DNA of 64,000 nt from Trogon surrucura (taxonomy: Eukaryota; Chordata; Aves; Trogoniformes; Trogonidae), in NCBI GenBank assembly GCA_020746105.1, contig CM036619.1, positions 69,615,635 through 69,679,634 of the forward strand, written 5' to 3'. The stretch's first letter is position 1, and each line of letters opens with the position of its first letter. The notes below the pieces were generated by a model. It did no database searches, had not been told where the DNA came from, and saw only the letters and a list, made by a program, of their open reading frames with translations. Positions 47,001-59,852 of this stretch are shown here, piece after piece. Position numbers and translations under genes: made by a program.

Positions 47001-50000
47001 AGAGCCTAACCTACTCATTTCACAGTGGGACAGCACGACAGACAGCAACACCGTGATCCTTCAGATGCACGACATGAGTTGCTATGAAAGTACTGTACTG
47101 AACACCTGGAATGATTAAAAAGAACTATGACACACATTTGAATGGGAACTTTGTTATTCTGGATATATATCAAGGAAGGACTACTTTTATCAGGAAGACA
47201 TGAACAGAATGGTTTAAAAATCTAAATAACAGCATAGACAAATCAGACACCAGGCTGCACTCCAAATGGAAATTGCACATATAACTCCCGGGTGGCCTAT
47301 GCAATCCCCCAGCTCCTTCCCTGTTGGGTGGTCACTTGCTAAAAGAACAGTTACAAGAAAGACCCAGGGGAGCTGGGGAGCTGTGACACCATATCCCTAC
47401 TAGTACATGTTGCTGGAGAGAAGATAAATGTAACTGGATGTAAGCACAGTGCCACATCTGTTTGGGCTGAGATGCAAGCTGGCTACTAGAAACAGAAGCA
47501 AAGCGAGACCTGGGCTACATCTGACTGTAGAGACATACTCAGAGATGACCACCTTCTCTGATCTGCCACATTCCCGTGAGTGACTGCACAAGTTAAATGT
47601 GCTCAGTAGTGAAAAGTCTCCATCAAGACAAATATTTAGCACAGCCTACAATGTTAATTAAAGAACAAGTCAGCGAGCAGGCATACGCAGCTCAGCCAGC
47701 AGATCGCAGAAGATGGTGAACTCAAGCAGACAATAGTGACAGACTGCTGGGGGTAACTTCTTGGTCCAGCACAACTGCAGCTAAAGGGACATATGGGTAG
47801 ATCCTAATATATTACTCGGGCTGTTTCAAACCTGTGCGTTTGTTGAATAATCAATATAGGAGGTAAAATACATAAGGGAATTTCTTACAATACCATATGA
47901 TGGTTCTAAAGTCCAAACCACCCGTCAAACAGGTTTCTTCAAACCCTGGCTAGAAAGAAGACAGAATTGGAAGCACTATTTCAGCTCTGCACTCCTGGAG
48001 AAATCCACTACCAAGGGAATTGTCCTACCAGGACTTGCTTTGGTTTTTTTATCTGACTTACAGCTGCTTTGTTCCCCAGGAGCAACATGAAGCTGCTGGA
48101 TCACATCAGTTAATCAGGCCACAGCACCCCCAATACTTTCCAGGATAAAAATAGAGCAGGGAAAAAAAATAAATAAATCTAAGCCTTCTCATCTCTGCCT
48201 CCCCACTAAAAAACCCAGTACCAATAGATCATCAGGTCTTCTTAAGGCGTTACAAAGAAAAAGGCCAAACCTAGTGTTCTTCCTTTCCTGTCACGTTAAT
48301 GCTGAAACTTTGATACAGTATTTATTTTTTATTCACCTAATTTCCTGCAACTGCCTATGTTAGAGAAGGAAAGACTTGGAATACATATTCAACAGAAATT
48401 AATTCCTCAGGAAAATGGCTTATACCAGATGTCTGTGGGCTGTGAGCCACATGTTGCCGATTCAGTCTTTTGTTGTCATAAGCTACGCACAGTTCCTCCA
48501 AGTACCTTTCGTTCCTTCTAGCATCACCAACTAATCTGATTGAAAGACCAGACAGCAGGCTCCAAATTCCCTGATGGGGACTGCCTGTAGCTGCTAATAA
48601 TTTTCACACCAGGGAAACATAAAAAGCTCTTCTTGTGTTAAGGGTGTTTTATTTTATTTTTAAAAAGGTACCTCAGATCCACATCTTTCCACATACTCAT
48701 TCAAACCACTTGCAAACATTCTTGCACATTTTCACAGTCTGTTGCCAAAATATATAAGACTGACAGCATCGAATTACTTCCCCATCTTTTTGATATTCAG
48801 ACTCACACTTCTGGCTAGTCTGATGGCTGAGGAAATGGCAAGGTGCTAAAACAATCAGATAGAACAAAACAGACCGTTACCTCCAGGCGTATCCTGTTCT
48901 CCTTATTTGAATTCATATTCATATTTGAATAAGGACAGAGCTGGTCGTCTTCTAGCCATGACTATTACAAAGCTAATGCACTTGCACGAATAGAATTTAA
49001 TGCAAAAGACAAATATGAAATATCTTCAACAAGCATAAACATTCAACCAAAGAGTAAGCTTGAGCTGAAACAGCACACCCAAAATAAACTTTCTCATGCA
49101 TCGAGATCCCTAAACTCCCAACGTTTCCACTGAAGCGTACACGCTTCTCAGCTTTATACAGTATCTAAATAGAATACATTTACAGAAGTTTTTCTATTTT
49201 CAAGTTTCTTCACTGAATTCATTTATCTATTAAAATTGAAATTTTAACATAGAACATGTACATTTTTTTCTTTAAGAAAAAATATCTTTTTTTCCTCTTG
49301 CTATATTGCAGAACTGGAATACTTGATACTTCTAATCTGTCTCCATGCAAGTGATGTCAAAGTATATCACAGTCTAATTTTAAGAACGAAAAATTATAGA
49401 AAACCTGCTTTTCCAAACTTCAGCAGCTGAGCACTGAGGACCATCATAAGAAGGCAGGATGTTAGAGGTTATTCTTCCCTTGCTATCTCTGAAAAAAGCA
49501 ACATGTAAAGTGTGTTATCTTTCCTATTAATGCAAAGTGGAACGCAGTTTTGTATGCTGACTTATATAGATCTGCAAAACAGGAAATGATTGCTTGATAA
49601 GGACAATGGCAATCAGAAGCATCAACTACGTTACTATACAACATGGAAGTTATCTTCTATCTTAGAAAACTGCATTTGATTGAATTCATTGACCTGGAGG
49701 CCTGTCAAGAATTGCATCACACCTAGAGAAACTCAGCAAGATCAAAGATGATTTGCTACAGTCCATTTAAATTCCCAGCTACCCTACACTTTCATGCTTT
49801 TTGTTCAAATATGAAACTTCACAGATTAAGTTTGGATCATTTGGATCTGCTTCTCTAAAGCCTTTCAGTTTACATCTTTACACACACACCTCTATATTTC
49901 TATGTGCAGACAGAAAGGAAATACTTCTGTAGTATTTTTGCAAAACCCAGAAATTGACAACACCCAATTTGAAAATTACTCTATTCTCACACTATTTGTG

Positions 50001-50114
50001 GTTCCAAGACTCCCTTTTGCTGTTTGCAGCCAAACTCACAAATGCTATCATAATAGTTGCTCTTCAAGAACTCATCCTCCAAAGTCAACAGGTAGCAAGT
50101 CAGGCAAAGGTGGT
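44046..50114. other. long unique stretch, no supported gene
   Basis: It holds A-rich runs at 44261-44284 and 46519-46530. 44490-44700 is even in texture and may be conserved. 45620-46180 stays open in three overlapping frames (+139, +89 and -107 codons) and is GC-richer than its flanks; I recognise no protein there. Near 48901-48934 an imperfect inverted repeat brackets two ATTTGAAT words. Confidence 0.4.
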
Positions 50115-50872
50115 AGGAGGTCCACGTAGATAAACAAGATGCTTGTGACGAAAACATAAAAAGGAAGCATGCAAGAGAGGGATGCAGGGTCAGGTCATCC
50201 AGGAGAAATAGACACTGAGTGCACAAGGGTGAGATTATGAAAGCCAAAGCCCACCCAAACTCAAATCTAGTGAGGCACATGAAGGGCAATAAGAACAGCT
50301 TCCACAGGCCCACCAACAGCAAAGGAGGAATAGGTGAAAAAAATGAATGAGACGGGGAACCTGGTCACACAGGACAGGGGATAGGGCCATGGTACTTAAC
50401 CTTCGTCTTCACCCATAGGACTTGATTTCAAGAATTCCACAGTACCACCAGCAGGTTGAGGGAGATGATCCCTTGTCTCTGCTCAGCACATCAGGGTTCT
50501 TGCATACAAGTCTGGACTCCTTAGTGCAAGGGAGATGTGGACTTACTGGAGTGAGTCCAACGAAGGCCCATGAAGATCGCAGCATCACTTAAAAAACAAG
50601 TGCTTGAGAAAGCTGGAACTGTTCAGCACATGAAACAAGACTCATGGGGATCTTGGCAATGTGTACAAAAAGGAGGAATTAAAGACGACAGACAGAGTAA
50701 CTCATATTTAGTGGCAGGGCAACAGGCACAAACTGACATAAAAGGAATTCCACTTAAAGATCAGAAAAAAACTCTTTAGTTTGACAGTGATCAGACAACG
50801 GAACACGCTGTCCATAGATGTTGTGGAGGAGCATCCTTGGAAATATTCAAAACCAAGAAAACAGTGACTTCA
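50115..50872 (+). mobile_element. CR1 LINE, longest ORF2 segment in the window
   Basis: The order of CR1 landmarks is preserved: AAAAAGGAAGCATGCAAGAG, AAGCCAAAGCCCACCCAAAC, GTGAAGGGCAATAAGAACAG, ACCTGGTCACACAGGACAGG, then after a deletion near 50395-50435 AGCAGGTTGAGGGAGATGAT, GTGAGTCCAACGAAGGCCCA, GAGAAAGCTGGAACTGTTCA and TTGTGGAGGAGCATCCTTGG. The deletion removes the reverse-transcriptase core. The 3' untranslated tail is missing at the right end. Frames are broken by substitutions and small indels. Confidence 0.9.
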
Positions 50873-51440
50873 TCCATTATGACCCCTAAGTAATTGTCAA
50901 ACATCTAAATACAAACTCCCAGCCCACCTCTGCCATGGAAAAGACTACTGTGAATATATGTAGATAGAATAGCAGTGTGTAAGAATATCAAGATATACTT
51001 TACCTCTTCATGTCATTTATGAGAAATACAATGAAGATATTGTAATTCTAGTCTCAGAAATAATATATATATTATTATAGAGAGAGGGAAAGTGCAAAAG
51101 TGATTTAGACTGGGCTAAGCCTTACATTAAATGAATTCAGAAATTCCATCAGTTTAGTTTACGAAAAGAAGATGAAGCAGTGACTTCATTAGAGTGAACG
51201 AGTGCATTCATTGAGACAAATCATCAAGTGTTTAAACGACTCTTTAATCTAGTGGAGAAGAGTAAAAGCAGAATCCATAACTCATAGCTAACACTAAATA
51301 AAATTAAGTAGAATTAAGTTGTAATTTTTTAACAATGAGATAGAATAATCACCTCTTACAGTTTTGAAATTTAGGTTGTCTACCCTTCTGAAAGAGAATA
51401 ACAGATTATGAGTTGTTAAGCTCTATGCATATAACGATCT
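50873..51440. other. unique DNA between CR1 pieces
   Basis: AT-rich with an ATATATATATTATTAT patch at 51064-51079. It could be an insertion splitting one CR1, but the junctions do not show this. Confidence 0.35.
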
Positions 51441-51517
51441 AGGGGTTGTGCTACCTTGCCAGATTGAACTAAATGATCTAACGGTCCTTTCTAACACAAA
51501 ATCAATTACTTTGTGTA
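51441..51517 (+). mobile_element. CR1-like 3' end, diverged
   Basis: AGGGGTTGTGCTACC, then GAACTAAATGATCTAACGGT and CCTTTCTAACACAAAATC fit a CR1 3' end (consensus GGTTGxACTAxATGATCTxxAGGTCCCTTCCAACxCAAA). The terminal ATTCTGTG repeat is decayed to ATTACTTTGTG. It may be the displaced end of the copy at 50.1-50.9 kb. Confidence 0.6.
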
Positions 51518-54500
51518 AGTGTTGAAACAGTCACATTTAATCGAAGTGCAATTTATCCTTGTCAAAACTTAGGTTCATTCTGAAGTCACCTGTTTGACAT
51601 AGGTTGAATCTAGGAAAAAAAATGCAGGTAGTTGGTATCCCCACATTCCAGTACCCTCATTTTAAGGCATATCCTTGGACAGAAGGACCAGCCATCTATT
51701 GTATGATAAAGCATTCTCTGTGCTTATCCTACTTCTCCCAATCGCTCACTCAGAATGTGCTAATCTAAGTTTTACAGATTTGAAGAGTGTTTATAGACTC
51801 ATGACTTGTTCCCAATCAGAACCACATCATTTTACCAGAAGATATAACATTAATTCTATTAACCAATATTAAAAAATGAATACACTTATTTCAGCTTAGA
51901 CCACTTTTATTCCGATTTAGCCGGTCTAAAATGCATTTCAATGAAAGTACTGTGTTATTTCTGTTACCCTCTACCCTGTCTCCACTACAAGAAAGTGTCC
52001 TTACAGAAGTGAACACTGATTTACAGTGCACTGAGCTGAGCAGCACGCAGTTGGCCACAGTCCCTTTCTCACTGGCAGGTCAGGGCTCAGGGCATTTAAT
52101 CAGGGCTCAACCCTTCTTTCTGCAAACAAGTGGGGAGTAGCTGATCACTAAGAGACGTAGAGCAGGGCTGAGAGAACAATGGATTTCTGCTTGGAGACTG
52201 AACATAAAAACCTGACCATACAAAATGAAAAAGTCAGCTTCACAGTAACAGAAACGCATTTTTTTACTCCTCCCCCATTTGGGGGCAAAACAAAGTATTT
52301 CATTTTCTGTGACAAGAAATATTTAATTTTTTACCACAGGTATTGCAAAACCTGCAAAGCAATGGAATATAGAGCTAGAGTCAGGCATAAAATGAGGAAG
52401 AGGGCTCTGTTTTCCACAGAAACTCCAGGTTTACAATCACCACCTCGTTATAGACACAAGCCTACTTAACAACTCTCCACCTGAGGAGATCTGATCTCAC
52501 TAACCACTCCTTGTGGAAAGCCTGCAACACAAAGCCATTGGTAATTCTACTGGGATGCTCTGCAACTTTTCCTGTTTAAACTGTTCCCATCTGAAATATT
52601 AATTGGGACAACAAGGGAAAAGCATGAGGTTTGTAAGGTTCAGAGCCAAAGAGCCTGACAAAAGCATGTTTCACTTAACACACAAGATCTAACCAATTGG
52701 CTATCTGTTCCAACACAGTATTTCCAACCATTTCTGTTACTCCACTACAGAATCATTCAGCTCTGTAACATCACAGTACAGCACTGTTTTCACAAATTAC
52801 GAGTCTCTCCTGAACACCAAAATGCTGACGTTTTCCTTTTCCTCTGCCTGTATACACCTGCAGTTGGAGCATAACATTCTGACTCTGCAGACATGCATAT
52901 TTTCAATTCTCTTGAGCAAAAAGTGGTAGCAGGCAGCAAACCAAGCTTTGCTTTGTCCACCTGTAGCTGAAGCACACTGTCGATTAGATCCCACATTCCT
53001 CTTCAGGAGGGGCTTTACTATCTTCACAACCGTGTGGTGGCATAGCTGTACCCACACTTCAATGCAGGAAGCCTGATCTTCCAGTTGGAGCTACTATTAA
53101 AGTAGACGAGGGCTAGCCTAAATGGATTTGATTTTATGGTGACCTTTTTAGTGACAGCATATTCAGGGAGAGCTTCCTCAGAGGAGTGAAAGAACAGATG
53201 GGCAGCCAAGGCTAACCACTCTGCTCGCTTTACTTCATGGGATCTTTTTTCCCCTGTGCTCCCCAGATGGATTTTCCTGCTTTATTTTTTTCCTGCAGTT
53301 TTAGCACATTTCTAAGGCATTATTTATACATGTATTCTTATGGCACAAGACTAATAGCATCAACATCACTGTTCATCTGAAGTCCATTTAAAACACGTTT
53401 GCCTCTTCCAAGGAGCGGTGTTACACAAGACAGTGTCCACCTTTCCTCGGTTCACTTCAGCTTAGAGCTCTGGCTCTTTTCAAAGGCTCCTTTGTATCCT
53501 GTAGCAAAGTGTTTCTACAGTTTTGCCTTAAATCAAAAGGTTCTGTATTCAGCTCTTAGCGCTCACTGCAGGACTTTCTATCATTCCTGAATGTGAAATG
53601 CACTGGGTGCCAAGAAGAACTAACAGAGCAGACTGAGGAAAGAATGTTTTCCAAAACAGAGTGCAGAAAACATGCAGACGTTTGTGCACCTTTTTTTTTT
53701 TTTTCCTTCCAGGGCATGTGCCAGGCATGTACCACCACACCAAGAATAAGTTAAAAAAAAAAAAAAAACCACAACCCACAACCATTGGGTATCAAGCACT
53801 ACTTACTGGATATCTGCAACTGCGGTATTGAAAAATATTCCCATTTGTACATACATAATTCATGAAAGAATTGAGTGAATTTAGCCATTTATGCATGGTA
53901 AAAACTTTTTTCCCTCCCAGGATGAAGCCCTGAAACACGTCTTCAAATTCCCTCATTCTTCCAGCAATTACCCTCTCCTACTGAAAAGGGTTTGCCATTA
54001 TTTTATTATTGCAAACATCTTTTCCTGCTGAGCCTTTTATATATTTTCACACTGTTTTCACCTTGGCTTTGTTCACCCTTACTTTTGTTTACCATATCCT
54101 TAAGGATATTAAGCTCAGAAGCCTTTCCATCTTCTTTTGGCTACCTCTGTCTTCTGTTTTAACACTTGGCCTTGGCCTCATTGTGGCTTACGTGCCCGTA
54201 CTCAACTCAGCTAAAAAGAAACAAAACATCCCATTTGATATCAGATTAATATTGTAATATCATCCATTGCCTTTATCAAGAATTATTTTAACCTAGAAGT
54301 GGTGTTATCATACAGGGATATGTTCTGAGATCTTACAAACTCTTGCAAAGTGATACAATTCCACTACAGGTCTTATCTCTTCTAAAACTGTGTGGCTTGT
54401 TTCTTTTTCTGTGTCTTCAAGAACAAGCCACACGATGATCATCTCTACCTGCCTTTGGGGAGGGCATCAGCATTGTTACGTATGTTTTCTTGCATCCTTA

Positions 54501-54725
54501 CAGTATTTTGGATCCTCCATCATGACTTCAGCGTCAGAGAACAGCATTTGCACTCCACAGATTTATGTCCAAACCTGCTTATTTCACACTTTTCTCAAGT
54601 GTTAATCCTGAGCTACACAATAGCCTCTTTTTTGATACTTGCACAGATTGTCCATAAAACTATCACAAAGCAGGAAAATATTCTTTTTTTTAAAAAAAAC
54701 CAGCTCTTCAGCCACACAACAGCAC
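51518..54725. other. unique DNA, no supported gene
   Basis: T14 at 53691-53704 and A16 at 53752-53767 flank a short segment. Open frames at 52797-53057 (-), 54009-54257 and 54392-54742 (+) lack recognised domains. Confidence 0.4.
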
Positions 54726-54792
54726 AGGAGAGTTGGAACTAGATGATCATTAAGGTCCCTTCTAACCCAAACCATTCTATGATTCTATGATC
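54726..54792 (+). mobile_element. CR1 LINE 3' end, short fragment
   Basis: CAGGAGAGTTGGAACTAGAT, GATCATTAAGGTCCCTTCTA and ACCCAAACCATTCTATGATT with two tail repeats. Plus orientation, last ~67 bases only, well preserved. Confidence 0.9.
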
Positions 54793-55229
54793 ACACATCC
54801 AAACAAGTAATATTTTTCATTTTCTTGTATTTTCTGTTCAAAACTAAAAAAAAACTTCATTCTTACATCATCTTCATCTCCTTTTTTTTTTTCTTCAAAG
54901 TGCTTTTTCTCATTCAATAATATTCTTTTTTAATTTGAGAAACTAGCATTCCAGACTATATTCACAATGATTTTACATGATGGATTTGCAAAGTGGCATA
55001 ATGAGGTTCTGATTTGTTCTGTGTTCCTTTCACAATAATTCATAATATTCCATCTGATTTTTGACTGCCACTGAGCACTGCTTCCCTGTTTCCATAAGGC
55101 TATTACCACTCAAAATGAGATTTAGGGTTGTAATAGTCAACTCACAACCTGTCCAAGAATATGTAAAATTAGGATCATTCTTTTTTTTTTTTTTCCTCCT
55201 TAAGGGCATCATTATCTATTAATCTACAT
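54793..55229. other. AT-rich DNA, possibly 3' part of the adjacent old CR1
   Basis: T-rich runs lie at 54882-54893 and 55180-55193. It could be decayed 3' sequence of the minus-strand CR1 that follows, but no landmark is readable. Confidence 0.3.
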
Positions 55230-56026
55230 TGAATTTAATCAGCTGGTTTATCATAGCATTCTTGAATTGCTTTGCAGCTCTTTATCATCAATAGATTGTA
55301 TCATCAGCAAACTTCGTTGCCTCGGTATTCATTCTTTTTCTGATCATTTATGAATATGCTAAAAAGCACATTGTGGCACAGAATAGTAGACTTCATCGGC
55401 AAATTCCTTCCATGTGACAAACAATGCTTTAGTCATGCCCTCATTTTCCCTAGTTTAGAATCCACTATTAATTCATATAATAGCCTTCCTTGTTATCGCA
55501 CAGTCTCTTAGCTCTTGGAAGATTTGGGTGGGAAATATTGACAAACTGTTTCTGAAAATATTTATTGAATCCACAAAACACTGACAGACTTGAATTTATT
55601 TTTTTTAAAGATTAAGGTTTATTCCAAGTATATGATTTCCATTTGTCCATCTAATATAGATATTCTTCAGAAACATTTGTTCCAGCTCACCTGAACACCA
55701 AATTTACTGATGTGTAGTTCCCTAGGTGTTCCCTGCAGATAGCATTTTAAAAATTGGCATCCTATCAGCCATCCTTGGTACTGAGACATTTAAATGACTG
55801 GTCATATATCTCACTAACTCAGTTGCTTCATCTCCAAGTTTTAGAGATGATGTTCACCCAGGAACTCTGTAAGAATTATTCGTGTCCTTTTCATTCATTT
55901 ATTCATAGATGTCATCCATCAATAACTAGATTTGAGAAAGATCTTTCAAAATTTTTCCCCATCAAAAAGCATTACCATCTGGAAAATTTCACCAATTTCT
56001 TCTTGAATGTGTATACATATAAGAAC

Positions 56027-56059
<33 letters not shown>

Positions 56060-56300
56060 GCTTAATTTTTCAGCTGTATTGTCTCCTTTTTCATAATACG
56101 CTGATCACCTCTTGGAATTATGGATCTCCAGCAGGGTCTTTTTTTTTTTTAAACACACCAACAAAAGCAATTTGTTATTCAAGTTTGCCTCTTGCAAGTT
56201 ATTTTTTCAACTCTTTTCTAAATATTTTTCCCTTTTTTCTTTTAACTGCCCTTCTGTCCCCATTTGCAATCTCAAAATTTAAGAAATTCATCACATTGTC
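55230..56300 (-). mobile_element. ancient CR1-like LINE with reverse-transcriptase relic
   Basis: On the minus strand, TTTTTAGCATATTCATAAAT corresponds to the CR1 RT segment read as L-F-x-I-F-I-N-D, and AAGTTTGCTGATGATACA (complement of 55297-55314) encodes Lys-Phe-Ala-Asp-Asp-Thr, the RT active-site motif with both aspartates. Further 5' (55780-55870 and 56180-56280) the complement fits the RT N-terminal and pre-RT sequence of an old family shared by birds and reptiles. Frames are broken throughout, and an A28 tract (56028-56055) interrupts it. Both ends are approximate. Confidence 0.6.
56028..56055 (+). repeat. A28 homopolymer
   Basis: Twenty-eight consecutive A residues within the old CR1 region. 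On the strand of that LINE it is a T tract, so it is not the LINE's own tail. It may be a later expansion. Confidence 0.9.
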
Positions 56301-59300
56301 AGAAACCTTACTTACAGCATATTTACCTATGTTCTTTACTCATAGCATCCTTCTTCCAGTGTTCATAGACTTTCCCCCCCTCAACACAGACAGACAGTAC
56401 ACACTTGGTCTGAGTTGTCAGTACATTTTAAGGATTTTTTTAATGGCAACTATTCCAACTGAAGAAGTTTTACTTCTGCCTATACATTTAGTGTCTTTTT
56501 AAGAAGATGTCTCACATTTAGTGTACTATTTTATCTTGTAATTTTTAATTTAAATTTAAGCTTTATTTACCATATAGCATGAGTCTTTTTCTAGAATAAT
56601 TTTAAAAAAATGCTATTGAACATCCTAAACCAACCAACTTTGCTGGTTTCCTATTGTCTTTCTCTTTTTTCTCCTCCAACGCCCTGCAGTTACAAAGTGA
56701 AATACTGTTTATACTACCTTTCACATTTTCCATACATTTCAGCACTAAGAGGGCTTCCAGTTACACCATTCTTCCCACAAATATACATTCTGTGTACATT
56801 TTACTTTTGGAATCAAGTCCTATTTGGAAGTCAGGGTACAGAAATGTCAGAGATTCACTTCTTTCAGTCCACACCCAAGCTGTGCTCACAGCATCCAGGA
56901 GGCCCCTCTCTTTCTGGTTTAGAGACGACAGAGGAAATGGTTGGAAATTCACAGCACCAAGGGGAGAGGCAGGTCCATGCAACCACAGCCTCCTTGTTTA
57001 CTGACTGTTAGTCTTGTCATGGAAGGGAATTTAAAAAAAAAAAAAAATGGTATCACGTGGGTTAGATGCAACTGGTAGGTGGACCTGCAACTGAGAAGCA
57101 TCACAAGTAAACTGGAAAATAGTTACAAACCTCAAAAAACAATACTGCCCAATTCCCACTAGGAGGGAAAAAAAAACAAACAAACAAACAAAAATAACTA
57201 TCAGGGACTAACTGCTTCAGGGAATACTTGCAAACAAGTACATATTTGTATGAGCTTCAGGGACATCAAGTCTCCAGAGAAAGAGTAAAGAGCCTAATAA
57301 GAGAATAAATTAAGCAATAGTTAAAGGATGAGTGGTATAAGGAAGCTTCTGTAATGTTTGACTGTTGAGATGCATTTATTGAAGGAAGTCATTTTTCAAG
57401 AGATAAATTTGACTTGAATGCACAAGGGAATATCTACCTGGGATCAAAGCTGACACAACTGAGAACAACAGTTTTAAATTGAGAAATAATAGATCTCCAA
57501 ACACTAGTGGAAAGACAAAATACAGTGTAAATGAGAATTCGGACATGGATTTAAAAAAAAAATATATATATATACATGGTAGCAGGAGAACATATGGTAA
57601 ATAAAAAGAATTAAGACTGTGAACAGGAATCACATAACAGGAGATGACATGCCTGAGTCTGCTCTATATAAGTAATGGAGTAAGAAACAACTCCGATGTG
57701 TAAACAACTCTCAGGAGCTTTCTCAACACAATGCAAGATCTTGAAATACATTTATAGGATGTGAAAATGAATGTTAAGGGGAAAAAAAAAAAAAACAACA
57801 GAAGCTTGATAATACAGAATTCAGAACTAGAGTATAGATATAGGAGGACAGATACCATTCAGGAAATATTAAAAATGCAAGCAGTGAGATATGTAACAAG
57901 CTATATGGTATTATGAAGCAAAGCACTTTTTCTTTTTAATAAAAGGCCAGTTTCTACAGGATAGAGAGTTTCTGCTGAAATCAAGGTGAAAGCTTATAAG
58001 ACATCCATGGTCAGATATAAATATGGATAAAGATCACTGTAACATCATTGGAAAGAGAAATACTATTAGCTGCTGTGACAGGAGACAAACTTCCTGACAA
58101 AGATTAGAACTTACCATAGACGATAATAACAGCTCCTGACACGGGTGGAGGCAACCCACTGTTGGAGGTTACAGCCAACAAACCTGCATAACAAATAGCC
58201 AGAGCTAACCAAAACTCATATTGCTTAAATTCAATTTTATCATGTAATGAAGATTTAAGCAGTTTATCCTAGAAAGCTGAGTTCGCATAAATCAAATAAA
58301 AAGGCTAAAATAAGAGTTTTGTAACTCAACTATCAACTTCAGAATAGTAAAGTTCAGTAAACCCAGAGAGATCTTCAGGGAACTCAGATGAACTGTGGAA
58401 TTCAAAAACTGGACTCTTTTAAGTCAAAGCTAGTAGGATAACCAAGAATATATATTCCAGACATCTGGAGGGGACTCCAGATCTGATTAAATTAAGAACC
58501 ATCACAAAGCAGATTACTAGCTACAAGCAAAGCACCAAAAAAATACAGCAAAGATTATCAGGGGCATCTAACCTTGACAACAGCATGAAAACTGAATGGG
58601 ACTTGCCAAGATTTTTCCTGGCATAGTACAGTGAATTACAGGAGGAAAAAAAAAAAAAAAAGAGGAAGAAAAAAAAAAGCCAAGGAAGATCACAATTTGG
58701 TGAGTCTGAACAAGACAATGATAGTCTGAACTGGGCCAGAAGCTGAATTAGTATTTTTGCAACTGTTTTCAAATATATTTTGTTGACTGACTAATCAAAA
58801 TTGGCACAGATAATGAGAGAACAGAAATTATCACAAATCAGGTAAAAGTACCAAAAATTCAAAGCACTATGTAGTTTTAACTACAAAAGGGTAAAACTTC
58901 TTCACAGCAAAACCAACAAACATAATAAGGAAGAGACGACAACCTCCCTCATCAGAAGAGGGTATTGCTGATGATGCACAGGAAAAGGTTAGAAAAAGCC
59001 TCAAAAGGTTGAACACTGACTTGAAGGCAACACAGTTTCTCAGGTCTTTGCACGACAACAGTTCTAGCACTTGCCACTCCATAAACTCAAAGAGGAATGG
59101 GACTCACCAGCCCACGCATCCAAAGGACGAATAGAGAGAGAAAAGTCTCCTCTTGCCACTTCATCACGCCATGGCAGATGAGTCCATTCTTAGGAAGTTT
59201 CTAAACTCAAGAAGACACCCGGGTTTCAACCTTTCAGGCAGGTCCTTGAACCAGCATGGTGCCACACAAATTTAAGCCAAACTTGATTTTTTTTAGCCAA

Positions 59301-59816
59301 ATACTAATTATATATCCATGTTGCAATGCTGGTGTTGGCATATTCTGCAGTGCACACAGTGACCTGGCTGTGCCACAGTAGGATCCTTATTTCAGATGAA
59401 GTGGATGTCCAAGTACTTCTTTTCAGCATATCTGAACAGCAATTTATGCAATTTTGAGAATTTCAAAGAAAAGGTAAGCTATTTCAATCCCTCTTTTGCT
59501 GCAAACCAGGCACTCCCTTGCAAGCCTGAAAATCTGTGTTAAGGATTCATGAAGTGGGTACCTTGATGAGCAATTCTGGTTCATAACAGAGGTCTTAATT
59601 AGGGGCATAAACTAGCCTATAAACAAAATTTCAGCTGCTTGTATATACAGCTCATATAATGAGCTCAGATTTCATGCCTTGTTGAACAAATAACACTTTT
59701 ATTATGATAAAACAGTATAACAATACTTCTTGTGAAAGGCATTCCTACTGCCACAAGAATTTTAATTTTGCATCATGGAACACAATGAACCAATTGACAG
59801 GTCACAAATACCTGAA
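56301..59816. other. A-rich stretch of uncertain origin
   Basis: 57230-59130 is strongly A-rich on the plus strand with purine runs (58646-58678), a CAAA repeat at 57171-57190 and TATATA at 57562-57574. The texture suggests a decayed retroelement, but I could not identify one. Positions 58889-59131 are open on plus without an ATG and lysine/arginine-rich. No gene is supported. Confidence 0.35.

Positions 59817-59852
<36 letters not shown>
59817..59852 (+). repeat. (TG)7(TA)11 compound microsatellite
   Basis: Seven TG units run directly into eleven TA units, then into AAAATATAAAAATA. Likely polymorphic. Confidence 0.95.

Noticed and set aside
53690-53770. GCATGTACCACCACACC flanked by T14 and A16, resembling a primate Alu or rodent B1 phrase
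   Set aside because: The match is under 20 bases, birds lack these 7SL SINEs, and nothing else of Alu or B1 is present. Chance resemblance is more likely than contamination.
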